From Alphaproteobacteria bacterium (lineage in GTDB: Bacteria; Pseudomonadota; Alphaproteobacteria; GCA-2731375): a stretch of 16,225 nucleotides of DNA. The DNA lies in assembly GCA_030746295.1 (NCBI GenBank), contig JASLMY010000104.1, positions 1-16,225 of the forward strand, in the 5' to 3' direction. The stretch's first letter is position 1; each line of letters starts with the position of its first letter. The notes below the pieces were generated by a model. It saw nothing but the letters and a program-made list of their open reading frames with translations. It had not been told where the DNA came from and ran no database searches. The position numbers and the translations under genes were made by a program. Positions 6,957 to 14,656 of this stretch are shown here, piece after piece.

Positions 6957-8057
6957 ATGACCCCGTTGCGACCGAGCTGGGTCGAGATCGACCTCGGCGC
7001 GCTGAAGCACAACGTCGCCCTCGTGCGCCAGCGCGTCGGCCAACACGTTCGCATCTTCGCCGTGGTGAAGAGCCACGGCTTCGGCTGCGGTGTCGCGGTT
7101 GCCGCGAAGACGGTGGTCGAGGCCGGCGCCGATGCGCTCGCCGTCGGCAATCCCGACGATGTTCGGGCGATCCGCGAGGCCGGCATCACGGCGCCGGTCC
7201 TGCTCTACGCCTCGACGCCGCCCGAGGCCGCGGCCGAGGTCGCTGCGTTGGGCGCCATCGTCACCCTGCACGATATGGAGAGCCTGGCGGCCTTCGCCGC
7301 CCTCGACCGGCCGGTCGAGGCCTTCATGAAGGTCGAGGCCGGGTTGGGCCGCCTCGGGATCCGATCGGAGGACTGGCCAGCCGCCTTTGCCGCCGCTTGG
7401 GAGTCGAACGCGCTCAGCCTCACCGGCATCTACACGCATCTGAATGGCCCGGACGATCGGGACGGTATCGCCCGCCAGGTGGCCGCGTTCGGACGCGCCG
7501 CCGAGGCCGGGCGGGCGGCCGGCTATGACGACCTCACCCGCATGGTGGCGAGCAGCCATATCGTCCTCGGCTATCCGGAGCTGAACTACGAGGCCGTCAA
7601 CCCGGGCCGCTGTCTCTTCGGCCTGATCGACGGCCATTGGGCCGAGAGGGCGCCGATGCGGCCGGTGATCGCCGCCGTCAAGAGCCGGATCATCCAGGTG
7701 AAGGAATTTCCGGCGGGCGAGCGGGTCGGCTTCCTGGGCGCGAAGCCGCTTTCAAAAGCAACCCGCCTCGCCGTCCTGCCGCTTGGCTTCGGCGATGGCC
7801 TCAACCACCAGGCGCCGCTCGGCGAGGTCTTGGTCGAGGGCCAGCGCGCCCCGGTCGTCGGCCGGCGCGGCATCGAGCACACCGTGGTCGACGTGACGGA
7901 GCTGCCGGCGGTACGGACCGGCAGCGAGGTCGTGCTGCTGGGACGCCAGGGCGCCGGCGAGATCAGCGGGGCGGAACTTTGCGGCTGGCTGGGTTTGCCA
8001 CAGATGGAGCTTCTGCCCCGGCTGGCGGGGACCCTGCCGCGGCTCTATCTCGAATAG
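6957..8057 (+). CDS. Alanine racemase-family PLP protein lacking the catalytic Tyr
   Basis: A 366-aa fold-III PLP protein with the alanine racemase N-terminal barrel and C-terminal domain. Lys38 (AVVKSHGFG) is the expected PLP lysine; Lys125 and Arg132 (KVEAGLGRLG) and His161 match Geobacillus Alr Lys129, Arg136 and His166; the C terminus keeps PRLY. Key positions differ: the catalytic Tyr265 (GYADG) is Phe278 (GFGDG), the PLP-nitrogen Arg219 (VRPG) is Asn215 (VNPG), Tyr43 is Phe42, and the Met312-Asp313 pair is Ile306-Glu307. Alr needs Tyr265 as the acid/base for one enantiomer, so ordinary L/D-alanine racemisation is doubtful. It may racemise another amino acid, act as an aldolase, or be inactive. 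GGAG at 6946-6949 supports ATG 6957. The hydantoinase B gene follows after 26 bases and is probably co-transcribed. Confidence 0.9.
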   Translation: MTPLRPSWVEIDLGALKHNVALVRQRVGQHVRIFAVVKSHGFGCGVAVAAKTVVEAGADALAVGNPDDVRAIREAGITAPVLLYASTPPEAAAEVAALGAIVTLHDMESLAAFAALDRPVEAFMKVEAGLGRLGIRSEDWPAAFAAAWESNALSLTGIYTHLNGPDDRDGIARQVAAFGRAAEAGRAAGYDDLTRMVASSHIVLGYPELNYEAVNPGRCLFGLIDGHWAERAPMRPVIAAVKSRIIQVKEFPAGERVGFLGAKPLSKATRLAVLPLGFGDGLNHQAPLGEVLVEGQRAPVVGRRGIEHTVVDVTELPAVRTGSEVVLLGRQGAGEISGAELCGWLGLPQMELLPRLAGTLPRLYLE

Positions 8058-8083
8058 GCGCGGCGGGAGATGAAGGAACAGGA

Positions 8084-9868
8084 ATGACGGCGGTCGAGAC
8101 GAGCGACGCGACGTCCGAGGCGGCCCGGGTCGGCGGCGGCCTTGACCCCTTCACCTTCGAGGTGGTCAAGAACCGGCTGGCCTCGGTCGCCGACGAGATG
8201 GCCCTGACGGTGACGCGGACAGCGCGCTCGTTCATCGTCAAGGAAGCGCTGGATTTCTCGACCGCGCTCTTCACCGCCGACGGAGAGCTGGTCGCCCAGG
8301 GCACCTGCCTGCCGCTCCACCTCGGCAGCATGCCCTCGGCCCTGGACGCGGTGCTGGGCGCCTTCGGCGAGGAGATGGCGCCGGGCGATATCTTCGCCCT
8401 CAACGATCCATATGACGGCGGCAGCCACCTGCCCGACATCATCGCCGTCAAGCCGGTTTTCGAGGCGGGGCGAAAGATCGGCTATGCCATGTGCCTGGCG
8501 CACATGACCGACATGGGCGGCCGGGTGCCGGGCAGCATGGCCTCGGACTCGTCCGAGATCTACCAGGAGGGGCTGCGCCTGCCGCCGCTCCGGCTCTATG
8601 CGGCCGGCCGGCCCGACGAAGCGGTCTTTCGTATCCTCGAACGCAACGTCCGCGTTCCCGACAAGGTGCTGGGTGACGTCCGCAGCCAGATCGCGGCCCT
8701 CGGCGTCGGCGAGCGCGGCCTTATCGAGATGGTGCAGCAATTCGGGCTCGAGGACTTCCGTCGCTACTGCACCGAGTTGCTCGACTACACCGAGCGTTTC
8801 ACCCGCTCCGAAATTGCCAAGCTGCCCGACGGCAGTGCCGTCTTCACCGATCACATCGACGGCGACGGCATGGGCTCGGGCGCGATCACGATACGGGCTC
8901 GGGTGACGGTGGCGGGCGATGCCATGGAGATCGACTTCGAGGGCACCTCGCCACAGGTCAAGGGGGCGATCAACTCCGTCCACAGCTTCACCGCCTCGGC
9001 CACCTGGGCTTGCGTCCGCTCGATCCTGGATCGCAACATTCCGAACAACGCTGGCTACTTCCGGCCGATCGTCGTCAAGACGCGCCGGGGCTCGGTCGTC
9101 GACCCGCGCCCGCCCGCCGCGGTGGCGGCCCGCGGCCTCACCGCCGACCGGGTCGCCGACACTGTCTTCGGGGCGCTGGCCCAATTGGCACCCGAGCGGG
9201 TTCCGGCCTGCGGCCAGACCGCACCCGATATCGCCGTCAGCTTCGGCGGCTACGACCATGACGGCCGGCCCTTCGTCTTCGTCGAGGGCATCGTCGGTTC
9301 CTGGGGCGGCGGGCCGGACCGCGACGGTATGGACGCCTCCACCGGCACCATCGTCAACTATTCGAACACGCCGGCCGAGATGCTGGAGGCGGAGCAACCG
9401 CTCCGGGTCGAGCGCTACGGCTTTGCGGCCGACAGCGGCGGCGCCGGCCGCTTCCGCGGCGGCTTGGCGGTCGAGCGGCATATCCGCTTCCTGGCCGAGG
9501 AGGGGGCCTTGCACGTCCGCACCGATCGTCACGACCACGCCCCCTATGGCCTGGCGGGCGGCGGCGTCGGGGGCCATACGGCGCTCCGGGTCTGCCGCGC
9601 CGGGGGCGACGAGGACGCCTTTCATGCCTACCTTCGGACGACGGTCCGAAAGGGCGATTTGCTCGAGGTGCGGCTCGCCTCGGGCGGTGGCTTCGGCGAT
9701 CCCTTGGCGCGGGAGCCGGAGCGGGTCCTGGCCGATCACCTGGAGGACAAGGTGACGATTCCCCACGCCGCCGAGGCCTACGGCGTTGCGATTGCCGGCA
9801 CGCCGCCACGGGTTCAGGAAGCGGAGACGGCCGAGCTTCGCAGCAGACGCCGGCGCGACAGGACGTGA
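8084..9868 (+). CDS. hyuB: Hydantoinase B / oxoprolinase beta-type subunit (HyuB)
   Basis: A 594-aa protein of the hydantoinase B/oxoprolinase family (PF02538 type), recognised by DPFTFEVVKNRL at 21-32, LNDPYDGGSHLPD at 106-118, AHMTDMGGRVPGS at 139-151 with His140 and Asp143, and the C-terminal SGGGFGDPLAREPERVL. The length is normal. These proteins usually work with a HyuA ATPase subunit in ATP-driven opening of N-methylhydantoin, 5-oxoproline or related rings, or in acetone/acetophenone carboxylation. No hyuA is present on either side in this window. AAGGA (8073-8077) supports ATG 8084; the frame is open upstream only because it overlaps the racemase-like gene out of frame. It lies 26 bases after that gene. 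The pairing suggests the two act on the same amino-acid-derived ring compound (inference). Confidence 0.92.
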   Translation: MTAVETSDATSEAARVGGGLDPFTFEVVKNRLASVADEMALTVTRTARSFIVKEALDFSTALFTADGELVAQGTCLPLHLGSMPSALDAVLGAFGEEMAPGDIFALNDPYDGGSHLPDIIAVKPVFEAGRKIGYAMCLAHMTDMGGRVPGSMASDSSEIYQEGLRLPPLRLYAAGRPDEAVFRILERNVRVPDKVLGDVRSQIAALGVGERGLIEMVQQFGLEDFRRYCTELLDYTERFTRSEIAKLPDGSAVFTDHIDGDGMGSGAITIRARVTVAGDAMEIDFEGTSPQVKGAINSVHSFTASATWACVRSILDRNIPNNAGYFRPIVVKTRRGSVVDPRPPAAVAARGLTADRVADTVFGALAQLAPERVPACGQTAPDIAVSFGGYDHDGRPFVFVEGIVGSWGGGPDRDGMDASTGTIVNYSNTPAEMLEAEQPLRVERYGFAADSGGAGRFRGGLAVERHIRFLAEEGALHVRTDRHDHAPYGLAGGGVGGHTALRVCRAGGDEDAFHAYLRTTVRKGDLLEVRLASGGGFGDPLAREPERVLADHLEDKVTIPHAAEAYGVAIAGTPPRVQEAETAELRSRRRRDRT

Positions 9869-9975
9869 GGCGGCCTCTGCCCTGACGGCTACCGCCGGCT
9901 TAGGCGCTTTGCTACCATCGCCCGAGGAGTGGGCGGTCCAGCAGCGGCCCGGAGGCCCGGTCCGAAGGCGAGGTG

Positions 9976-11526
9976 ATGGCCAACGAGAACGATGCGAAGC
10001 CCGATTATCAGGCGATGAGCCAGGCCGAGCTGATCGGCGAGCTGGCGCGGCTCCGCGAGGCCCTGGCGGCCTTGCCGGAAGGCTTCGTGCTCTACGACAG
10101 GGACCGCTACCTCAGCCTCTGCAACGACAATTTCCGGGATACCTACCCCTGGGCCCGAGACCTGATCGGGCCGGGCCTGCGCTTCGAGGACCTAGTCCGG
10201 GCGGGCGTGGCGGCGGGCGCCTATCCCGAGGCCGAGGGTCGCGCGGAGGAATACCTCGCCGACCGCTTGGCCCAGTACGAGGATTGCGAAGGCACCTATC
10301 TCAGGCAGTTGACAGATGGCCGCTGGCTGCAATGCCGCAACCGGCGCACGGCCGAGGGCGGCGTGGTCGGCATTCGCACCGACGTCACCGACTTGAAGCA
10401 GCGGGAGCAAGACCCCGCCGGCCACGAGGTCCGACTGACCGGCATGCTGTCGGTGGCCCCGGACGCGATCGTCGCCATGGGCGAGGATTCCAGGATCCGG
10501 GTCTTCAATCCCGGTGCCGAGAAGCTTTTCGGCTACGCCGCCGACGAGGTGTTGGGGCAGTCCCTCGCCTTGCTGATGCCCGACCGGTTCCGTGCCTTGC
10601 ACGGCGCGCACGTCAGGCAGTTCCTGGAGTCGGGCGAGCAGAGCCGGCTCATGACCGAGCGCAGCGAGATCATCGGCCTTCGGGCCGACGGCAGCGAGTT
10701 TCCGGCCGAGGCCTCGGTCTCCAAGATGGAGATGGGCGAGGAGACCGTCCTGACGGTCATGCTGCACGACGTCACCGAGCGCAAGCGGGCCGAGGCCGAG
10801 CTGATCGCCGCCAAGGAGCGGGCCGAGAACGCCCTCATCCAGGCCGAGAAGATGGCTGCGATCGGAACGCTGGCCAGCGGCATCGGCCACGAGATCAACA
10901 ACCCGCTCTACGCCGTGATGGGGGCGGCGGAGGCGATCCGCGACGGCAACGACCTCGGCCGGGCGCAAGAGCATGCCCAGGACATCATCGGCTACTGCAA
11001 GCACGTCGCCGAGATCATCAAGAACCTGTCGGGCTACATTCGGCCGGGGGAGACCCAGGGCCTGGAGCCCGTCGATGTCAACCAGGCAATTCGCGAGGCC
11101 GTCTCCATGGCCGAGCTCTCGCTCCAGGGCGGTGACTTAGAGATCCACCAGCGCTTGGAGCCGGTACCGCCGATCGGGGCCAAGCCGGAAGAGGTGCAGC
11201 AGGCCTTCTTCAACGTCATCCGCAACGGCCTGCAGGCGATCGGCAGCCACGGCACCATGGAGATCGAGAGCCGCCAAACCGGCGAGCGGGTCTCGGTCAG
11301 GATCCGCGATTCGGGCGCCGGTATCGAGGCCAAGGACCTGGTGAAGATCTACGACCCCTTCTTCACCACCAAGGATCCGGACGAGGGCGAGGGCCTGGGG
11401 CTCTTCGTGGTGCAACAGATCGTCAAGAAGTACTCAGGGACCATCGAGTACCAGAGCGAGGTCGGCCAGGGGACGCTCTGCACCATCGAATTCCCGATAC
11501 GCGAGATGACCGGAGGGACGCGCTGA
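9976..11526 (+). CDS. PAS-PAS sensor histidine kinase
   Basis: A 516-aa soluble histidine kinase with no membrane helix. Order: short coiled coil at 14-32; PAS_7-type domain at about 28-145 (LPEGFVLYDRD, VGIRTDVTD); second PAS at about 155-272 (APDAIVAMGEDSRIRVFNPGAEKLFGY, ending HDVTERKRAE); coiled linker; HisKA box GHEINNP with phospho-accepting His305; N box around Asn413-Asn417; G1 DSGAGI (445-450); DPFFTTK; and G2 GEGLGL (471-476). The DHp box is of the NtrB/FixL type. The second PAS has His209 and Arg229 at positions aligning with the heme His200 and Arg220 of FixL, but many non-heme PAS domains carry similar residues. ATG 9976 is preferred over GTG 9973, with GAAGG at 9964-9968. The response regulator starts one base after its stop. 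Confidence 0.93.
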   Translation: MANENDAKPDYQAMSQAELIGELARLREALAALPEGFVLYDRDRYLSLCNDNFRDTYPWARDLIGPGLRFEDLVRAGVAAGAYPEAEGRAEEYLADRLAQYEDCEGTYLRQLTDGRWLQCRNRRTAEGGVVGIRTDVTDLKQREQDPAGHEVRLTGMLSVAPDAIVAMGEDSRIRVFNPGAEKLFGYAADEVLGQSLALLMPDRFRALHGAHVRQFLESGEQSRLMTERSEIIGLRADGSEFPAEASVSKMEMGEETVLTVMLHDVTERKRAEAELIAAKERAENALIQAEKMAAIGTLASGIGHEINNPLYAVMGAAEAIRDGNDLGRAQEHAQDIIGYCKHVAEIIKNLSGYIRPGETQGLEPVDVNQAIREAVSMAELSLQGGDLEIHQRLEPVPPIGAKPEEVQQAFFNVIRNGLQAIGSHGTMEIESRQTGERVSVRIRDSGAGIEAKDLVKIYDPFFTTKDPDEGEGLGLFVVQQIVKKYSGTIEYQSEVGQGTLCTIEFPIREMTGGTR

Positions 11527-11527
11527 G

Positions 11528-11932
11528 ATGAAGAACAAGATTCTGATCGTCGACGACGAGGCCGAGATCCGCAAGACCATTCGCTTGCAGCTGGAGAACA
11601 CCGCCTTCGAGATCGTCGAGGCGACCAACGGCGAGGAGGCGATCGAGGCTCTCGGCCGCGAGAATATCCTCGAGTTGAACCTGATCATCTGCGACATCCG
11701 CATGCCGAAGATCAACGGCATCGAGGCGATCGCCTACTTTCACCAGAACTATGCGGGCATCCCGATTATCGTGCTGACCGGCTATCCCGACGTGAAGCTC
11801 GCCGTCGACCTGTTGAAGGAGGGCGCGGCCGACTATCTCACCAAGCCGGTGGAGAAGGCCGAGCTGGTCGCCGCCGTCAACCGCGCCGTCCAGCGGCGCA
11901 CCGCCTTCGGCGGCACCGCGCCGCAGCGCTGA
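11528..11932 (+). CDS. Single-domain response regulator (CheY-like receiver)
   Basis: A 134-aa receiver domain without an output domain. The acidic pocket is Asp9-Asp10, the phosphorylation site Asp56 (ICDIRMP), the switch Thr84 (VLTGYPD) and the conserved Lys106 (LTKPVEK). The translation ends ~14 residues after the receiver fold. It overlaps the kinase operon tightly (stop TGA 11524-11526, ATG 11528), with GGAGGG inside the kinase tail as ribosome site, so the kinase is its cognate partner. Without DNA-binding or enzymatic output it must act by protein contact or in a phosphorelay to another protein encoded elsewhere (inference). Its stop is 4 bases from that of the convergent carrier gene. 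Confidence 0.93.
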   Translation: MKNKILIVDDEAEIRKTIRLQLENTAFEIVEATNGEEAIEALGRENILELNLIICDIRMPKINGIEAIAYFHQNYAGIPIIVLTGYPDVKLAVDLLKEGAADYLTKPVEKAELVAAVNRAVQRRTAFGGTAPQR

Positions 11933-11936
11933 GGCG

Positions 11937-13745
11937 TCAGAGCCCGTAGTACCAGGGCGCGAAGAAAGAGAAGGCGAGCCAGAGCAGGGCGACGAGCGGC
12001 CCTCCGACCTTCAGGAAGTCGGCGAAGCGGTAGTGCCCGGGCCCCATCACCAGGATGTTGGTCTGGTAGCCGATCGGCGTCGCGAAGCAGCAGTTGGCGG
12101 CAAATATGACGCCATAGACGAAGGGCCAGGGCGAGACCCCGAGCTCGACCGCGGTGCCGACGGCGATCGGCGTGAAGAGCACGGCGGTGGCGCTGTTGGA
12201 GATCAGGTTGGTCAGCACGGCGACGACCAGAAACAGTGCTGCGAGCGTGATGCCGGGGCCGAAGCCGGCGGAGTAGGTGACCAATAGATGGGCGAGGTAG
12301 GCGGCACCGCCGGTCGCCTGCATCGCCTTGCCCATGGCCAGCGCCGCCGCCAGCAGCAGGATCAGCCGGCGGTCGAGCGAGCGCCCCGCCTGCCGGACGT
12401 TGAGGCAGCCGGTCAATAGCATGGCGACCGCGCCGCCGAGCGCCAGGACGACGATCGGCATCAGGCCGGCCGCGGCGGCGCCGACGACGACGGCGAAGAT
12501 CGCCCCGGCGCGCCAGGCATAGTGCCGTGTCGCGATGTCGTGTGCCGAGCGTTCCAGCAGGACGATGTCGCGGATTCGCCTGAGCGCCCTGACGTCGGCG
12601 TCGTGCCCGAGGATCAGCAGGACGTCGCCCACCTCCAATCGGATCGCGTCCAGGTTCTCGCGCAGCATCCTGGAGCGCCGCTGCACCCCCAGCACCAGGC
12701 ATCGGGTCTGGTAGTGAAAGCCGACCTGCCTGAGGTTGCGGCCGACCATCCGCGAGGCGGGCGCCACCATGGCCTCGACCAGGACCTGGTCGGTGGCGCC
12801 GATCTCGCCGTCGAGCGGCAGCAGGCTGGGCGTGATCGGCAGGGCCTCGGCGAGCGCCCGCCGGGTGGCGGCGACGACCAGCACGTCGCCGGCCTCGATG
12901 ACGATGTCGTCGTAGGGCGGCAACGTGGTCTTGTTGCCGCGCTGAAAGAGCCGCACCGTCATCCCCGGCAGGGCCTCGAAGCGCCCGGCGACGGCGCGCT
13001 CGCCGATCAGGCGGCTGTCGCTGCGCACGCTGATCTGGGCGATGTAGTGACGGCCGTCCGCCGTGATGTATTCGTGCGCCATGGTGGAGCGGGTCGGCAG
13101 CAGTCGCGGCGCCGCGAGGATCAGATAGAGGACCCCGGTCCCGGCCAGGAACAGCCCCGGCACGGCGAAGTCGAAGAAGCCGATCGCCGGCAGGCCGAGG
13201 TCCTGCGCCACGCCCGAGACCAGGAGATTGGCGCTTGAGCCGATCAGGGTCGTCATCCCCCCCAGGATGGCGGAGAAGCTGACCGCCATCATGTAGCGGC
13301 CCGGCGACAACGCCGCCCGCTGGGCCAGGGCCATGACGACGGGGATGAAGATCACCACTACCGGCGTGTTGTTGATGAAGGCGCTGAGGGCGATGATGCC
13401 GGCGAACAGCAGCGACATCATTACCAGGCGGCGTGCGCCCAGCCGCCCCATTACCGGGCCGACCAGCGTCTCGATGGCGCCGGTCTGGATCAGGCCCTGG
13501 CCGACCACGATCAGCGCCAGGATGGTGATCAGCGCCGGGTCGGCAAAGCCGGCCAGAAGCGTGGCCGCGTCCAGAAGGTTGCGGCCCTCGCCGACGGGGG
13601 CGAAGTGAAACAGCACCAGCAGCACCGCCAGAACACCGGCCGAGGTGATCTCCATCGCCAGCCGCTCGCTGGCGTAGACCAGGATGGCGCCGGCGATGAC
13701 GGCGAAGGTCGCCCACATCTGCCACATGGGATCGACGGGCGGCAT
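11937..13745 (-). CDS. SLC13/DASS-family carrier with two RCK_C (TrkA_C) domains
   Basis: A 602-aa inner-membrane carrier. The N-terminal membrane half spans about residues 8-215 and includes the first family motif, NNTPVVVIFIP, and GSSANLLV. Two soluble RCK_C domains follow at about 222-305 and 310-395. The second membrane half (about 408-602) holds SNSATAVLFTPIA. The layout matches the SLC13 group that moves anions such as sulfate or dicarboxylates with sodium, in which the RCK_C pair is thought to regulate; the substrate is not readable here. ATG 13745 is chosen over an in-frame upstream start because GGAGGG lies right ahead of it. The gene diverges from the SDR gene and converges on the response regulator. 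Confidence 0.92.
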   Translation of the reverse strand: MPPVDPMWQMWATFAVIAGAILVYASERLAMEITSAGVLAVLLVLFHFAPVGEGRNLLDAATLLAGFADPALITILALIVVGQGLIQTGAIETLVGPVMGRLGARRLVMMSLLFAGIIALSAFINNTPVVVIFIPVVMALAQRAALSPGRYMMAVSFSAILGGMTTLIGSSANLLVSGVAQDLGLPAIGFFDFAVPGLFLAGTGVLYLILAAPRLLPTRSTMAHEYITADGRHYIAQISVRSDSRLIGERAVAGRFEALPGMTVRLFQRGNKTTLPPYDDIVIEAGDVLVVAATRRALAEALPITPSLLPLDGEIGATDQVLVEAMVAPASRMVGRNLRQVGFHYQTRCLVLGVQRRSRMLRENLDAIRLEVGDVLLILGHDADVRALRRIRDIVLLERSAHDIATRHYAWRAGAIFAVVVGAAAAGLMPIVVLALGGAVAMLLTGCLNVRQAGRSLDRRLILLLAAALAMGKAMQATGGAAYLAHLLVTYSAGFGPGITLAALFLVVAVLTNLISNSATAVLFTPIAVGTAVELGVSPWPFVYGVIFAANCCFATPIGYQTNILVMGPGHYRFADFLKVGGPLVALLWLAFSFFAPWYYGL

Positions 13746-13786
13746 GGTCCCTCCAGCATTCCCCGAGTGCGACCGCCTTTGAACCG

Positions 13787-13802
13787 GGCCAGTATACAGG
13801 CC
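13787..13802. promoter_or_regulatory. Near-perfect 16-bp palindrome, candidate operator
   Basis: GGCCAGTATACAGGCC matches its own reverse complement at 14 of 16 positions. It covers the proposed -10 (TATACT, minus strand) of the SLC13 carrier and lies 28 bases upstream of the proposed -35 of the SDR gene. That is where a dimeric repressor could block the carrier promoter. No matching regulator gene is in the window. Confidence 0.4.
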
Positions 13803-13820
13803 ACCAAGGTTCGGGATCAC
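13791..13820 (-). promoter_or_regulatory. Possible promoter of the SLC13 carrier
   Basis: On the minus strand GTGATC (13820-13815) and TATACT (13796-13791) are 18 bases apart. The -10 is 5/6 and the -35 keeps the TGA core. A start near 13784 gives a 39-base leader ending in the GGAGGG ribosome site. Confidence 0.45.
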
Positions 13821-13830
13821 GCTCCCGGCG

Positions 13831-13859
13831 GTGACATGGCCCGGTAGAGCGCCTAACCT
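13831..13859 (+). promoter_or_regulatory. Possible promoter of the SDR gene
   Basis: GTGACA (13831-13836, 5/6) and TAACCT (13854-13859, 3/6) are separated by exactly 17 bases. A start near 13866 leaves a short leader of ~17 bases that contains AAGGAG (13871-13876), well placed for ATG 13883. Confidence 0.45.
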
Positions 13860-13882
13860 CCCCCGAAACGAAGGAGAGGGGC

Positions 13883-14647
13883 ATGGGACGGGTAGAGGAT
13901 CGGGTGGCAGTAGTGACGGGCGCGGCGATGGGCCTCGGCCGGGCGATCGCCGGGCGCCTGGGTCAGGAAGGGGCCAGGCTGGCGCTGGGCGATATCGACG
14001 CCGACGGCCTGGAAGAGGCGGCCTCGCAGATTACCGCTGGCGGTGCGGAGGTGCTGACGGTGCCGGGCGACCTGACCGAGGAGGCGGTCGCGGTCGAACT
14101 CGTCGAGGGCGCCGTCGAGCGCTTCGGACAGCTCGACATCCTGGTCAACAACGTCGGCGGCAGCCGCAACGCCAAGATCTGGGAAATGTCGGCGGCGGAC
14201 TGGGACCACGTCCTGCGCCTCAACCTTCGCGCCACCTTCCTCTGCACCCGTTACGCGGTCCCACACATGATGGAACGGCGCTACGGCAAGATCGTCTGCC
14301 TGTCGTCGGGTGCGCGCGAGGGCACGCCCTGGACCGCCTACTACGAGGGCGGCTCGGCCTACTCGGCGGCCAAGGCGGCGATGCACGGCTTCGTCCGCGA
14401 CGTGGCGCTGGAGCTGGCCGAGTACGGCATCAACGTCAATGCGGTGGCGCCGGGACCGATCGACACCGAGATTGCCGGCGCCCATCTGCGCCGCTTGAAC
14501 GAGAGCGTCGATTTCAGCCCCAACCGGATGACGCCCTTGGGCCGCTTGGGCCTGCCGAGCGAAGTCGCCGACGCGGTCCTCTTCCTGGCTTCGGACGAGG
14601 CCAGCTACATCACCGGCCACACGCTGGCCGTCGCCGGCGGCCGCTGA
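13883..14647 (+). CDS. Short-chain dehydrogenase/reductase (SDR), classical
   Basis: A 254-aa classical SDR. It shows the cofactor loop TGAAMGLG (12-19), Asp37 at the end of the second strand (which favours NAD(H) over NADP(H)), NNVGG (89-93), Asn114, the catalytic Ser at 141-142, and Tyr160-x-x-x-Lys164 in YSAAK. The C-terminal APGPIDTEI and YITGHTLAVAGG are typical of the FabG-like branch, as is the length. The residues between the catalytic Ser and Tyr (about 143-157) are longer than in FabG and carry WTAYYEGG, so the substrate pocket is probably different. The substrate is unknown. It stands alone on this strand with its own promoter; its stop is 9 bases from the convergent ATPase stop. 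Confidence 0.93.
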   Translation: MGRVEDRVAVVTGAAMGLGRAIAGRLGQEGARLALGDIDADGLEEAASQITAGGAEVLTVPGDLTEEAVAVELVEGAVERFGQLDILVNNVGGSRNAKIWEMSAADWDHVLRLNLRATFLCTRYAVPHMMERRYGKIVCLSSGAREGTPWTAYYEGGSAYSAAKAAMHGFVRDVALELAEYGINVNAVAPGPIDTEIAGAHLRRLNESVDFSPNRMTPLGRLGLPSEVADAVLFLASDEASYITGHTLAVAGGR

Positions 14648-14656
14648 CAGCCCAGG

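Noticed and set aside
6803..7189. N-terminal extension of the alpha/beta hydrolase to base 7189
   Set aside because: It would overlap the divergent racemase-like gene, lies outside the hydrolase fold, and the GGAG site points to ATG 6802.
5618..7528. 636-codon plus-strand open frame across the small membrane protein, the alpha/beta hydrolase and the start of the racemase-like gene
   Set aside because: It crosses three supported genes and has no recognisable domain. It is a GC-driven open frame.
8045..9766. 573-codon minus-strand open frame opposite hydantoinase B
   Set aside because: Low-complexity composition, no motif, no ribosome site of note; the plus strand encodes a full-length family member.
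9946..9960. GGCCCGG repeated twice before the histidine kinase
   Set aside because: Short, GC-only and likely chance in this background; no regulator site could be supported.
11833..13884. Long alternative minus-strand frame opposite or beside the SLC13 carrier
   Set aside because: Arg/Gly/Pro/Asp-rich translation. The other minus-strand frame encodes a coherent membrane carrier with RCK_C domains.
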